From the NCBI RefSeq assembly GCF_039830095.1, contig NZ_CP142435.1, forward strand, positions 248,001 to 312,000: 64,000 bases of DNA, read 5' to 3'. The notes under the pieces are model-generated. The model saw nothing but the letters and a program-made list of their open reading frames with translations, was not told the origin of the DNA and did not search any database. The stretch comes from Dolosigranulum savutiense (lineage in GTDB: Bacteria; Bacillota; Bacilli; Lactobacillales; Carnobacteriaceae_A). Numbering within the stretch: position 1 is the first letter of the stretch; each line of letters opens with the position of its first letter. A program made the position numbers and the translations under genes. Shown piece by piece: positions 29,645-38,630 of this stretch.

Positions 29645-29851
29645 ATGACCAAGACAGATAAAGAACTTGCCGTAGAAGTAGCGATTGCTTTAATCGAAGC
29701 CAATCCCCGCGACAAGATTATCAATGAAGATGGCAAAGAAATTGCCTTACCGTCACTCGATATTTCAAGTGCGAGCAATATTATCCGCCATATTTATGAC
29801 ACACTACAAACCTTAGAAGATGAAGACCGTCCCCCTGCCCGTAAACTATAA
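29645..29851 (+). CDS. Small acidic protein of unknown function
   Basis: A 68-residue soluble protein that I do not recognise. Predicted helix-rich, with a basic-to-acidic N-terminus (TKTDKELAVEVAIALIEANP) and a C-terminal helix (SASNIIRHIYDTLQTLED). No signal peptide or membrane segment. ATG follows GGAGCGACATTCAT. A TATGAT hexamer at 29582-29587 with a weak TTACCT box 18 bases further up is the best promoter guess. It is convergent with smpB and shares a bidirectional terminator. Good ribosome binding site and terminator support a real gene. Confidence 0.75.
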   Translation: MTKTDKELAVEVAIALIEANPRDKIINEDGKEIALPSLDISSASNIIRHIYDTLQTLEDEDRPPARKL

Positions 29852-29865
29852 AACTTAATGAAACT

Positions 29866-29934
29866 AAAAAGCACTCAATCCCCCCAACATAGCTGCATTT
29901 ATTGCAATCAAGTTGGCTGGATTGAGTGTTTTGA
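29866..29934. terminator. Bidirectional terminator between the small ORF and smpB
   Basis: AAAAGCACTCAATCC (about 29867-29881) pairs with GGATTGAGTGTTTT (29919-29932), with an inner CCAAC/GTTGG helix. T-rich ends on both strands. Confidence 0.85.
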
Positions 29935-30396
29935 TTAATAGCGGTCTTTATATTCACGACGAATACGGCGTTCTTGTTCACGACGCTTAATCGTCTCACG
30001 TTTGTCATATTGTTTTTTCCCTTTAGCCAGTCCAATCAAGACTTTCGCCACACCATTTTTGATGTAGACTTTCAAGGGTACGAGCGTAATCCCCTCTTGT
30101 TGCACTTGACCCAATAAGCTATCGATTTCGCGACGATGTAAGAGTAACTTTCGCTTCCGAAGTGGATCATGGTTGAACTGATTGCCTTCTTTAAACGGGG
30201 CAATATGCACATTATACAACCACATTTCATTCCGGCTCACACTAGCATAACCATCTTTTAAGTTAATTTGGTGATTGCGAATGGACTTAATCTCGGTTCC
30301 TTGTAGCACAATACCTGCTTCTACCGTATCCAATACCGTATACTCATGACGCGCCTTGCGATTTTCTGTAATTAAATTACCATTCCCTTTTGGCAT
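29935..30396 (-). CDS. smpB: SsrA-binding protein SmpB
   Basis: A 153-residue SmpB, partner of tmRNA in rescuing stalled ribosomes. It starts [19 protein letters not shown], has [13 protein letters not shown], and ends in the typical basic tail ([15 protein letters not shown]). The ATG at 30396 with GAGGAGGAG upstream is preferred to an earlier in-frame start 11 codons before. It closes the secG-est-rnr-CPBP-smpB group; rnr works with the same pathway. The ssrA gene itself is not seen in this window. Confidence 0.96.
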   Translation of the reverse strand: MPKGNGNLITENRKARHEYTVLDTVEAGIVLQGTEIKSIRNHQINLKDGYASVSRNEMWLYNVHIAPFKEGNQFNHDPLRKRKLLLHRREIDSLLGQVQQEGITLVPLKVYIKNGVAKVLIGLAKGKKQYDKRETIKRREQERRIRREYKDRY

Positions 30397-30436
30397 AAAA
30401 TCTCCTCCTCTACTATTCCCTTGATTCAAGCTATAA

Positions 30437-31153
30437 CTACATTAAATTCATCATGGCGATAAATGAAACAATATTATTCAACATGTGGAAAGCGATAGAT
30501 TCATTCAAGTTGTCTCGGCGTAAACGTATGTACAACATCACTGCACTCATACCGCCATACATAAGCCATCCCTCGATGCCAGTCGGTACGTGAATTAAAG
30601 CAAACAAAATACTCCCTATAATATAAGCTATCCACGAACGCCCCAGCGATCTCGGCACCAGTTCACGAAAAATCACTTCTTCTACGACTGGTGCAACTAA
30701 TACAACTAAGAAAAACATGGCAACCGGCTGCTGAGCAACTGACTCTTCAATCAAAAGCTGATTCATCTGTTCTTGCCCTTCAAACAAATATTGCACACTA
30801 ACATTAAGACCAATAACGACTAAGTAACCTAATCCCAGTGGTAAATAATCAAGCTCCTCAATCCGTTCCCACAAGTTATAGGACGAATAGCGGTTAGCAA
30901 TGAAGTAAGCAAAATAGGATAACCCAAAGGCTCCAGCTACCGTCATTGCCGTTACAATATAAGGAAAAATAGTTAACTCTTCTCCAAAATCCCTTCGCAA
31001 CAACGGGGTCATAATGGGCAACACAGTCAACAGTTGCTGTAAGATAACCAACAAAACGGCTAGCCAGAAATAGGCCGATACAATAAATTGCCACGGTTTA
31101 AATCCTTTTATCACTGACAGATTATGGTGTTTATATGATTCATTCATTGGCAT
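30437..31153 (-). CDS. CPBP-family intramembrane metalloprotease
   Basis: A 238-residue membrane protein with about seven segments and the CPBP (Abi/CAAX protease) motifs: EEVIFR in [12 protein letters not shown] (about 160), FALIHVP (about 190) and HMLNN near the C-terminus. Such proteins are membrane-embedded zinc-type proteases; functions range from signal processing to bacteriocin immunity. The target here is unknown. It is inserted between rnr and smpB, a pair that is often adjacent. AGGGAGGGGG upstream gives a good start at 31153, with a second ATG two codons later. Confidence 0.85.
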   Translation of the reverse strand: MPMNESYKHHNLSVIKGFKPWQFIVSAYFWLAVLLVILQQLLTVLPIMTPLLRRDFGEELTIFPYIVTAMTVAGAFGLSYFAYFIANRYSSYNLWERIEELDYLPLGLGYLVVIGLNVSVQYLFEGQEQMNQLLIEESVAQQPVAMFFLVVLVAPVVEEVIFRELVPRSLGRSWIAYIIGSILFALIHVPTGIEGWLMYGGMSAVMLYIRLRRDNLNESIAFHMLNNIVSFIAMMNLM

Positions 31154-31162
31154 TCCCCCTCC

Positions 31163-33553
31163 CTATTCTTTATCTTTTTGAACAATTTTGAAATCATGTC
31201 GTCGGTTCTTTTGTGATTTCTTTTTCTTCTTTTTAAAGTTCTTATTTTTCTTATTCGTTTGCTTAGCTGCTCGTTTGTTTTGATGATGTTTTGACTGATT
31301 TGATTTTGATTTATGGTGTCGGTTTTGTTGATGGCTTTTTTTATGTGGTTTAGATTTACCTTTGGACTTATCCCCTTTTGCGAAGTCTTCTACGATGGAG
31401 AAGTCAATTTGAACTTCTTCTACATCTGCTCGCATCAGTTTCACTTTAATCGGTTGACCGATACGGAAGACTTTTCCAGTTCGCTCACCGATCATTACTA
31501 AATGATCTTCATCGAATCTATAATAATCATCATCCATCATCGAAACATGGACTAATCCTTCAACGGTATTGGGCAATTGAATAAACATACCAAAGCCCGT
31601 AATCGAAATAATCGTCCCCATGAATTCTTGGCCTACTTTATCTGCCATAAATTCCGTCTTCTTCAATTCATCGGTTTCACGTTCCGCATCAATCGCGCGA
31701 CGTTCCGCCTCAGAGCTATGTTTAGCAATATCAGGTAGCCGTGACTCCCAGCGTTTCTTATCTTGCTGATTACGACCGATTTCATCATAATAATGAATCA
31801 AGCGGTGTAGAATCAAGTCAGGATAACGACGAATAGGGGAAGTAAAGTGAGAATAATAATCTGCCCCCAGACCATAGTGGCCGATTGGATCGACATCATA
31901 GCGCGCTTGTTGCATTGATCGAAGTAACAGCATGCTAATCACCGCTTCATACGGTTCATCTTTAATGCGGTCCATTACTCCTTGTAAATCTTTTGGCGTA
32001 ATCGAGTCTTTAGAAGCTTGTGCCGTTAAGCCAAAGGTGGTAATAAATTCCAAGAACCGCTTCATCTTACTCTCATCCGGCTGTTCATGCACACGGTATA
32101 AGATGGGTAAGTCAGCCTTACTATAGTGCTCAGACACGGTTTCATTAGCTGCTAGCATGAAGGACTCAATTAAACGCTCACCTACTCGGCGTTCACGCAA
32201 CTCAATATCAATCGCTTTTCCTTCTTTGTCGACAATAATTTTTGCCTCATCCGAATCGAAATCAATCGCTCCACGATGGCGACGTTTTTGTTCTAAAATA
32301 TGATGCAATGTTGCCATCTCTTCTAACATGGGAACTAATGATTGATATTGCTTTCTTGTTTGTGGATGTTTTTCTTCTAAAATATGGTTAACCGCTTCAT
32401 AGGTCATCCGCTCTACCGAACGAATCACACTTGGGAAGATATCATACGCCACAACATTCCCTTGTTGATCAATTTCCATCTCACAACTTAATGTCAGACG
32501 GTCCACTTGGGGATGAAGAGAACAAATTCCATTCGATAAGCGTTGGGGTAACATAGGAATGACTCGGTCCGTTAAGTACGAACTCGTGCCACGTTCGAAG
32601 GCTTCTTTATCAAGGGCTGAATCTTCTCTCACATAATGCGACACATCGGCAATATGAACGCCCAGCTGGAAATGTCCATTATCCAAGCGCTCAACTGTCA
32701 CTGCATCATCTAAGTCTTTAGCATCAGCGCCATCGATCGTAATAATTTGCTGGCCACGAAGATCACGCCGTCCCTTAAGATCCGCTGCTGAGATCTGACC
32801 CGGCACTTGCTCCGCTTCTGCAAGTACTTCATCTGGGAACTCCGAGCGAATATTGTGTTTGTGCACAATGGACAAAATTTCAATGCCCGGCTCATCTTTA
32901 TGCCCAATCGTTTCGGTAACGACACCTCTCATATCCTCACCTTTATATGCTGGATAATGAGTAATATCGACACTGACAATCTCCCCACGCGTCGGGTTCA
33001 ATCCATTCATCTCAATTTGGATAATATGCTCTGGTCCTTTTTTTAGCTTAGCTTTCACATAACCATATAAGTTATAATCAGCTATTTCATCATCGGTATA
33101 GGGAATAAATTCACCGATCACTTGCTCTGTCTTACGTTCAATAATTCTGGTAATCTTTCCTTCTGCCGAGCGTTTACCACTCGGATCCGGTGCTTCAGTA
33201 ATTTCAACTTCCACCGTATCCCCATCGAACGCCAGCTTCGTTGCTTTCGCGGGGATAAAGATATCGTCAATCCCATCCGCTTCAATCATAACGAATCCAA
33301 AGCCGCGATCCGTGCCACTGAAGGTTCCAACTAATGAATCAGGCAATTGCTTCAAGCGCAGACGCCCATCTCCGATCATCTCAATCTTCTCTTCCCGTTC
33401 TAAAGCAGCTAGCGCCTTCACTTGTCGCTTAAACTGCTCAGAATCATGATTATTGAATTTATTCGTCACATCATTTACTTCTATACTCTCACGATTATCT
33501 TGTTCAATATAATCGATAATCGCTTGTTTAAATCGTTCAAAATCTTTTGACAT
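31163..33553 (-). CDS. rnr: Ribonuclease R
   Basis: A 796-residue 3'-5' exoribonuclease (RNB family). It has the N-terminal helical and cold-shock domains, the catalytic block DAKDLDDAVTVE (Asp cluster coordinating Mg2+, about 270-282), and a C-terminal S1 domain (about 640-720, FMGTIISITGFGMFIQL). The last ~70 residues are an extreme Lys/His/Asn-rich basic tail, longer than usual for the family, probably binding RNA or ribosomes. It degrades structured RNA and trans-translation targets with SmpB. Confidence 0.95.
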   Translation of the reverse strand: MSKDFERFKQAIIDYIEQDNRESIEVNDVTNKFNNHDSEQFKRQVKALAALEREEKIEMIGDGRLRLKQLPDSLVGTFSGTDRGFGFVMIEADGIDDIFIPAKATKLAFDGDTVEVEITEAPDPSGKRSAEGKITRIIERKTEQVIGEFIPYTDDEIADYNLYGYVKAKLKKGPEHIIQIEMNGLNPTRGEIVSVDITHYPAYKGEDMRGVVTETIGHKDEPGIEILSIVHKHNIRSEFPDEVLAEAEQVPGQISAADLKGRRDLRGQQIITIDGADAKDLDDAVTVERLDNGHFQLGVHIADVSHYVREDSALDKEAFERGTSSYLTDRVIPMLPQRLSNGICSLHPQVDRLTLSCEMEIDQQGNVVAYDIFPSVIRSVERMTYEAVNHILEEKHPQTRKQYQSLVPMLEEMATLHHILEQKRRHRGAIDFDSDEAKIIVDKEGKAIDIELRERRVGERLIESFMLAANETVSEHYSKADLPILYRVHEQPDESKMKRFLEFITTFGLTAQASKDSITPKDLQGVMDRIKDEPYEAVISMLLLRSMQQARYDVDPIGHYGLGADYYSHFTSPIRRYPDLILHRLIHYYDEIGRNQQDKKRWESRLPDIAKHSSEAERRAIDAERETDELKKTEFMADKVGQEFMGTIISITGFGMFIQLPNTVEGLVHVSMMDDDYYRFDEDHLVMIGERTGKVFRIGQPIKVKLMRADVEEVQIDFSIVEDFAKGDKSKGKSKPHKKSHQQNRHHKSKSNQSKHHQNKRAAKQTNKKNKNFKKKKKKSQKNRRHDFKIVQKDKE

Positions 33554-33567
33554 ATTATCCGTCCTTT

Positions 33568-34299
33568 TTATCCTAAATTATCTAGGAATTCCTTCACATC
33601 TACTCGTAACTTACGACCGACCGCGCCAATCGTAATGACATGTCCGCCGTCTTCATACCACTTAAAGGTCACGGTAGCTTGCTTTAATTCATCCACAAAT
33701 TGTCGCGCATGCTCGGGATCAATCAGCTGATCTTGCGCACCTTGACCCACAAAAATGTCACCAATATAATTTTTATACGCTGGAATCAAGTCTGTCTTAA
33801 ACTCATTAAGCTGTTGCGTCACATGCTTCAACTGTTCTATCGCCTGAGTGGCTTCTTGCTCAGCCGCTTGTTGGCTCAGCCCTTGTTCAACTTTGCCTGC
33901 TTTGAACCATTGCTTAAATTGACCGCTAATATCATCACGGTCACTAATCATCACCGGTGAGCTGAACGTTCCAAATGAAGCAAGATCATCATTTTCCATC
34001 GCTAAGGCAGTTGTGACAATCCCGCCAAGTGACAGACCAAAGATAGAAATACGCTCATAGCCCTCACTTCTGATAAAGTCCAACGCCTCACGACCATCCG
34101 CCAACCAATCTTCTATATCATACTTAAAAATATCGGCCGGATCATCTGTGCCATGTCCAGATAAAGTTGGTGCATAAATAGTATAGCCATGCTTGGTCAA
34201 TTCTCGCGCTAAGCCTGTAAAATCATCTGGCGTACTCGTATACGCATGTAATAAAATAACTGCATGTTGACCGTGTTGTTGATAGACTGTTTTTGTCAC
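33568..34299 (-). CDS. Carboxylesterase (Est30-like alpha/beta hydrolase)
   Basis: A 243-residue alpha/beta hydrolase, cytosolic. The nucleophile Ser is in GLSLGG, the acid Asp in GAQDQLIDP and the His in GGHVIT near the C-terminus; the oxyanion region is HAYTSTPDDF near residue 16-25. This is the small esterase (Est30/YvaK type) that sits between secG and rnr in Bacillus. A GTG at 34299 after AGAAGGAGA is the best start; a longer start 13 codons upstream reads through that site. Natural substrate unknown (short-chain esters in vitro for the family). Confidence 0.9.
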   Translation of the reverse strand: MTKTVYQQHGQHAVILLHAYTSTPDDFTGLARELTKHGYTIYAPTLSGHGTDDPADIFKYDIEDWLADGREALDFIRSEGYERISIFGLSLGGIVTTALAMENDDLASFGTFSSPVMISDRDDISGQFKQWFKAGKVEQGLSQQAAEQEATQAIEQLKHVTQQLNEFKTDLIPAYKNYIGDIFVGQGAQDQLIDPEHARQFVDELKQATVTFKWYEDGGHVITIGAVGRKLRVDVKEFLDNLG

Positions 34300-34405
34300 T
34301 TGAATAATTCTCCTTCTCTTTACTTTAAAAAAGAGCATCCCGCAAGAATTGTCAATCCACTAACAACTCTATAACGGTCTACTCTCCCCAAAATATGTGT
34401 TCATA

Positions 34406-34636
34406 TTATGATAATTGCGATAAAATATAGGCAATGCCGAAAAATAAAATTAAGCAAACAATCGTTACTTTAATTAGGAATGCTTCAAATCCTCTAGCTT
34501 TCTGTTGTCCAAAAAGCTCGTCACTACCTCCCATAAATGCATTGGATGCATTTTGTGTTTTCGTTGGCTGTAGAGCAATCGCAATAATCGTTATAATAGA
34601 TAAGACTAACATAGCCGTTAACAATATTTCATACAT
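34406..34636 (-). CDS. secG: Preprotein translocase subunit SecG
   Basis: A 76-residue SecG with two membrane helices (about 4-22 and 54-73) and the conserved loop SDELFGQQKARGFEAFL. It stabilises SecYE in protein export. AAAGGAGG precedes the ATG. First gene of the secG-est-rnr-CPBP-smpB run, an arrangement conserved in Firmicutes. Confidence 0.93.
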   Translation of the reverse strand: MYEILLTAMLVLSIITIIAIALQPTKTQNASNAFMGGSDELFGQQKARGFEAFLIKVTIVCLILFFGIAYILSQLS

Positions 34637-34672
34637 CTGAAGAGTTGCCTCCTTTATCTAGACTCTTTTCCT

Positions 34673-34702
34673 ATTCTATCACATATTCTGCATCATTCGC
34701 AA
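34673..34702 (-). promoter_or_regulatory. Candidate promoter of secG
   Basis: -35 TTGCGA (34697-34702), 18-base spacer, -10 TAGAAT (34673-34678). The -35 abuts the stop codon of the lipoprotein gene. Confidence 0.5.
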
Positions 34703-35350
34703 CTAAAACTCCGCTTCAAATTCAGGAGGCGTTACTTGATCTGTAATATTCTCACCCGTCGCTGCATTATAGTATAAGAAATCCCCTTCTTTAATTATTT
34801 CATATACATCAACGTTCAACTCATCATCATGATACAAATTAAAGCTGACAATCTTATCATCACCAGCATCTTCAGCTGCTTGACGGACCATATCAAAAGG
34901 CGAAATCACTTCCCATAGCTCAACAATATCGAGAATTTCAGGTGAATCTTCGCGCGCAATGTTAAGTATTTCACCGGTCTCAGCATCCATATCCATATAA
35001 TAATGCTCAGCCCCGTCCCAAATATAGAGCTTCAAGATAAACTTGCCGTCAACTTGTTCGATTGCTAGACGGTCCATATTAACAATGACATTCTCCACAC
35101 TATTCCGATACGTCTCGCGAATCTCAGCTCCGGTTAGTGTCAGATTAGCTTCGTTCAAATCTTGATCAGTCTCTAGATCATAGTGCACTTTCTTCTCAGG
35201 CTCAGACGCCTCTTCATTTAATTCCACCACACGCGCTTCTTCTTGTACCTCTTCCGTCGATGTTTGCTCCACTTCAGTTGGCGCTTCTGCTTCTTTCGCA
35301 CATGCCCCTAACACCAATATGGAACTCAACACTAATAGCTTCAGTTTCAC
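34703..35350 (-). CDS. Lipoprotein with PepSY-like domains
   Basis: A 215-residue predicted lipoprotein: KLKLLVLSSILVLGAC gives a Lys-rich N-terminus, hydrophobic core and lipobox with Cys near 17. An acidic, low-complexity linker (about 20-60) is followed by two copies of a PepSY-like fold, each ending in a YxxxDAETGEI-like turn (DMDAETGEIL and YYNAATGENI). PepSY domains often inhibit or sense proteases; function here unknown. The start is GTG at 35350 with AAGGATGAT upstream; ten additional in-frame codons do not look like a signal peptide. A TTGAGT/TATAGT promoter (18-base spacer) lies upstream. Confidence 0.8.
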   Translation of the reverse strand: MKLKLLVLSSILVLGACAKEAEAPTEVEQTSTEEVQEEARVVELNEEASEPEKKVHYDLETDQDLNEANLTLTGAEIRETYRNSVENVIVNMDRLAIEQVDGKFILKLYIWDGAEHYYMDMDAETGEILNIAREDSPEILDIVELWEVISPFDMVRQAAEDAGDDKIVSFNLYHDDELNVDVYEIIKEGDFLYYNAATGENITDQVTPPEFEAEF

Positions 35351-35432
35351 ATCTATCATCCTTCGTCCATTTTGCTTCACTATACCATAAATACCCGTGT
35401 AAACTCAAAAATTCTACATTATCTAACACGAG

Positions 35433-35461
35433 TTGGTCTCGAAAACAAAACATGATATACT
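35433..35461 (+). promoter_or_regulatory. Sigma-A promoter of niaR
   Basis: -35 TTGGTC (35433-35438), 17-base spacer, -10 TATACT (35456-35461). The -35 is inside a small inverted repeat CGAG-TTGGT-CTCG (35429-35441), a possible self-regulation site. Confidence 0.65.
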
Positions 35462-35496
35462 CTAATTGCACACTAGAATAGAAAGGATCTTCTTTT

Positions 35497-36024
35497 ATGA
35501 ATGCTAAACAACGTCGTGAAAAAATCTTATCCCTCTTAACTCATGCTGTTAATACAATTACAGCCTCTCAATTAGCCGAGGAATTCGGGGTTAGCCGGCA
35601 AATTATTGTCTCTGATATTGCAATCCTTCGGGTCAATAATTACGATATCACCTCCACCAATCGCGGTTATCGACTAACAAAAAATATAGATTCCGCAACC
35701 AAATTTTATAAAGGAAAAGTAGCTGTTCAACATACGGCCGAACAAACTCTGGCTGAATTGCATGCCATCATTAATGCAGGAGGTATCTTGTATGATATTC
35801 AAATCGACCATCCCGTCTACGGCCTCATTACAGCCCCCTTACACATCGAACATCCCTCTGATATTAACCAATTTATGGAAGAAATGTCTCACCAAAAAGG
35901 CGAACTGCTTAGCTCGTTAACTAATGGCGTTCACATTCATACTATTGGCGCCAAGACACCTGAACATTTTGCTATGATTAAGGAAACGTTGGATCAATTA
36001 GGCATCTTAATTGATGAACAATAA
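35497..36024 (+). CDS. niaR: Niacin-responsive transcriptional repressor NiaR (3H domain)
   Basis: A 175-residue regulator. Residues 1-60 form an HTH_11 winged helix (REKILSLLTHAVNTITASQL). Residues about 75-170 form the 3H domain, with its histidine-bearing segments (HAIINAGG, HPVYGLITAPLHIEHP, HIHTIGAKTPEHF); this domain binds nicotinic acid and a metal in the family. NiaR (YrxA) represses NAD synthesis or niacin uptake genes. The next gene is a niacin-type ECF S component, which supports the call. GAAAGGATC upstream of ATG. Cytosolic dimer expected. Confidence 0.9.
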   Translation: MNAKQRREKILSLLTHAVNTITASQLAEEFGVSRQIIVSDIAILRVNNYDITSTNRGYRLTKNIDSATKFYKGKVAVQHTAEQTLAELHAIINAGGILYDIQIDHPVYGLITAPLHIEHPSDINQFMEEMSHQKGELLSSLTNGVHIHTIGAKTPEHFAMIKETLDQLGILIDEQ

Positions 36025-36061
36025 GACTGCTGAATAGACAGCCCATTACTTTACACCCAAC

Positions 36062-36125
36062 TTGACAGTTAAGTTGACAGTGTGCTATACTCATCTTAAT
36101 TAGTTAACTATCACTCTTAAGATGA
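36062..36125 (+). promoter_or_regulatory. niaX promoter with candidate NiaR operator
   Basis: Promoter TTGACA (36062-36067), 18-base spacer, TATACT (36086-36091). TTGACAGT occurs twice, at 36062-36069 and 36074-36081, 12 bases apart (about one helical turn), covering the -35. A perfect 9-bp inverted repeat, TCATCTTAA (36091-36099) and TTAAGATGA (36117-36125), spans the start region. Either may be the NiaR site. Confidence 0.65.
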
Positions 36126-36141
36126 AATGAGGAATGCTATT

Positions 36142-36690
36142 ATGTCCACCCGAACTGCTTCAACTACGAAAGAACTAACGATTGCCGCCATGTTAACCGC
36201 ACTGGCCATCTTTATTCCAATGGTGATGCCTATTCGTCTTATCATTGGCCCGGCTTCTTATACACTGGCTAGCCACTTACCCATTTTCTTAGCCATGTTT
36301 ATTAAACCACGCATTGGTATGATTGCCGCTGTCGGAGCCACAATTGGTTTCTTAGTTGCTGGATTGCCGATTGTGATCGTGCTTCGTGCAGCTTCGCACT
36401 TAATTTTTGCTGCAATTGGCGCTTATTACTTACAAGCTCATCCAACCACTCTAAACACTCCCAAAAAACGGTACTTTTTCAGCTTTTGGCTCAATATCAT
36501 TCATGCGTTAGCTGAAGTTGTTGTGGTTGCGTTAATGACCAATCAAGCTGGTGTTGAAGTGAATTATTTCTACATGCTGGGTGTTTTAATTGGAGTCGGC
36601 ACCTTGATTCACGGTATGGTCGACTTCGAGCTGGCTTATTTCTTCGCCAACACTATCTCACAAAGAACACATCACCGATTACTTCCGTAG
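36142..36690 (+). CDS. niaX: ECF transporter S component, niacin type (NiaX)
   Basis: A 182-residue, about six-segment membrane protein. It starts with the S-component hallmark AAMLTALAIFIPMVMP (about 15-30), and contains the small-residue helix AAVGATIGFLVAGLP. It would bind a vitamin and use a shared ECF energising module (EcfAA'T, not in this window). The neighbour niaR makes niacin the likely substrate. ATG at 36142 has GAGG upstream at 9 bases; an earlier in-frame ATG has no such site. Ends before a bidirectional terminator. Confidence 0.85.
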   Translation: MSTRTASTTKELTIAAMLTALAIFIPMVMPIRLIIGPASYTLASHLPIFLAMFIKPRIGMIAAVGATIGFLVAGLPIVIVLRAASHLIFAAIGAYYLQAHPTTLNTPKKRYFFSFWLNIIHALAEVVVVALMTNQAGVEVNYFYMLGVLIGVGTLIHGMVDFELAYFFANTISQRTHHRLLP

Positions 36691-36701
36691 TCCGACATAG
36701 T

Positions 36702-36744
36702 AAAACCCGACAAGCCCTCTATTAAAAGAACTTGTCGGGTTTTA
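36702..36744. terminator. Bidirectional terminator between niaX and rny
   Basis: AAAACCCGACAAG (36702-36714) pairs perfectly with CTTGTCGGGTTTT (36731-36743), 16-base loop; A/T flanks allow function on both strands. Confidence 0.92.
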
Positions 36745-36752
36745 TTTATCTA

Positions 36753-38315
36753 TTATTTTGCGTAATCAATTGATCTTGTTTCGCGTATAACCGTTACTTT
36801 AATGTGTCCTGGATAATCCATTGTGTTTTCTATTTTCTTACGTACATTACGAGCTAAATTAGCTGCTTCGCTATCGCCTACTTCATCAGGCTTCACTAAG
36901 ATTCGTAACTCACGACCTGCTTGAATCGCATAACTCTCTTTCACTCCATCGAATTGATTAGAAATACTTTCTAAGTTTTCAAGGCGCTTCAAGTAACTAT
37001 CAAGTGATTCACTTCTAGCACCCGGTCGAGCCGCTGAGATTGAGTCAGCTGCTTCTACTAGACCCGCAATCACGGAACTAGCTTCTATATCCCCATGGTG
37101 TGAAGCAATTGTGTTTACCACAACATCTGGCTCTTGGTATTTCATTGCAACTTGCGCACCAATTTCGACATGAGAGCCCTCTACATCAGCATCTAATGCT
37201 TTACCTAAATCATGAAGTAAGCCCGCACGCTTCGCTAAGGTCACATCTTCACCTAACTCAGCTGCCATAATACCAGATAATTTGGCCACTTCAATCGAAT
37301 GATTTAAAACATTCTGACCATAACTTGTACGGAAATTCAGTCGTCCAATAATCTTAATTAAATCTGGGTGGATAGAATGAATACCGAGTTCGAACATCGC
37401 TTCTTCACCAATTTCACGAATACGTTCATCCATTTCTTTGCGCGATTTTTCAACCGCATCTTCAATACGTCCTGGATGAATACGACCGTCTGAGATCAAT
37501 TTCTCCAAGGCTATCTTCGCAATTTCGCGACGAATTGGATCATAACCACTTAAGACAACCGCTTCTGGGGTGTCATCAATAATCAGATCCATTCCCGTAA
37601 GGCTTTCAATTGTGCGAATGTTACGGCCATCGCGTCCGATAATGCGACCTTTCATATCATCGTTCGGTAAGTCAATCACACTGACTGTTGTCTCCGAAAC
37701 TTGATCGGCTGCACACCGCTGAATGGCTTCTGTTAAAATAGATTTCGCCCGGCGATCCGCTTCATTCTTCATCTTATCCTCATATTGCTTGACCATTATA
37801 GCCAATTCTCGAGTCAATTCTTGTTCAGTCTGATCGAGAACTTCTTTTCTTGCCTGTTCAGGAGATAACGCTGCAATTTCGTGCAGGGTTTCTTCCTGTT
37901 TCGATACTAATTCTTCAACTTCTTCCTTAAGTGAATCAATTTCTGCTTTTTCTTCAGTTAATTTATTTTCACGCTCATGAAGGGCATTTTCTTTCTTATC
38001 AAGATTGAGTGATTTTGTATCTAAATTATCTTCTTTTTGATCTAATCGGTTCTCTTGTCTCGACAATTCAGAGCGTCTTTCTTTAATATCTTCTTCAACT
38101 TCAGATCGGTAGGCATGAATCTCTTCTTTTGCCTCCAACAACGCTTCTTTCTTCAAGGTTTCTGCTTCTTTATTAGCATCTTCCACAATCAAAGTTGCCG
38201 TTTGTCTAGCGTCTTCTTGTTTTTTCATCTGGGATGAATTACCAAAATAAATACCGGCAACTAGCCCAATGATTAAAGTAACGATAGCGAAGAAGATTGC
38301 AGTTAGTAAACCCAC
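36753..38315 (-). CDS. rny: Ribonuclease Y
   Basis: A 520-residue endoribonuclease that starts mRNA decay at the membrane. One N-terminal membrane helix (about 3-24), a long charged coiled coil (about 30-200), a KH domain ([15 protein letters not shown], near 220) and the HD domain with HDLGKALD (near 365) are all present. GTG start at 38315 with GGAGGTGATTAA upstream. It follows recA, as in many Firmicutes. Complete. Confidence 0.96.
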   Translation of the reverse strand: MGLLTAIFFAIVTLIIGLVAGIYFGNSSQMKKQEDARQTATLIVEDANKEAETLKKEALLEAKEEIHAYRSEVEEDIKERRSELSRQENRLDQKEDNLDTKSLNLDKKENALHERENKLTEEKAEIDSLKEEVEELVSKQEETLHEIAALSPEQARKEVLDQTEQELTRELAIMVKQYEDKMKNEADRRAKSILTEAIQRCAADQVSETTVSVIDLPNDDMKGRIIGRDGRNIRTIESLTGMDLIIDDTPEAVVLSGYDPIRREIAKIALEKLISDGRIHPGRIEDAVEKSRKEMDERIREIGEEAMFELGIHSIHPDLIKIIGRLNFRTSYGQNVLNHSIEVAKLSGIMAAELGEDVTLAKRAGLLHDLGKALDADVEGSHVEIGAQVAMKYQEPDVVVNTIASHHGDIEASSVIAGLVEAADSISAARPGARSESLDSYLKRLENLESISNQFDGVKESYAIQAGRELRILVKPDEVGDSEAANLARNVRKKIENTMDYPGHIKVTVIRETRSIDYAK

Positions 38316-38630
38316 TTAATCACCTCCGTATCATTATTTATTTTTTGTAACTTTGTCTGTATTCGGCTGCAAATCATTTGCAGGGAATTATCATGTTATC
38401 TGTCAATTCTTACACGTCACAGAGTCAACAGACATTCTAATTTTAAAGCTCTACGTACTAAATGTCAAACATAAACCGTTCACCAACTGATAAAATATAA
38501 GGCAATCTTTTTTCTAAACAGAATAAGTGACAAATGCTCTCCTAACAAATTGGAGTCATTTGCCACTTTTGCAGTGATTCATTTAAATGATATATCTCAA
38601 TAATTCTAAGAGCTATCTGCCTAAATAAAG
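38316..38630. other. Intergenic region between recA and rny
   Basis: 315 bases without a gene. It holds a recA-distal stem-loop (38525-38568) and, nearer rny, AT-rich sequence with several TTGAC-like boxes on the minus strand (around 38400-38430). I could not fix one promoter. A weak small palindrome CTGCAAATGATTTGCAG lies at about 38367-38383. Confidence 0.6.
38525..38568 (-). terminator. Stem-loop after recA, possible terminator
   Basis: AAGTGGCAAATG pairs with CATTTGTCACTT (one G-U), extended by an inner CTCC/GGAG helix. The following sequence is only moderately T-rich, so termination is uncertain. Confidence 0.5.

Noticed and set aside
38316-38630. Single promoter for rny
   Set aside because: Several TTGAC-like boxes are present but none has a well-spaced -10, so I did not call one.
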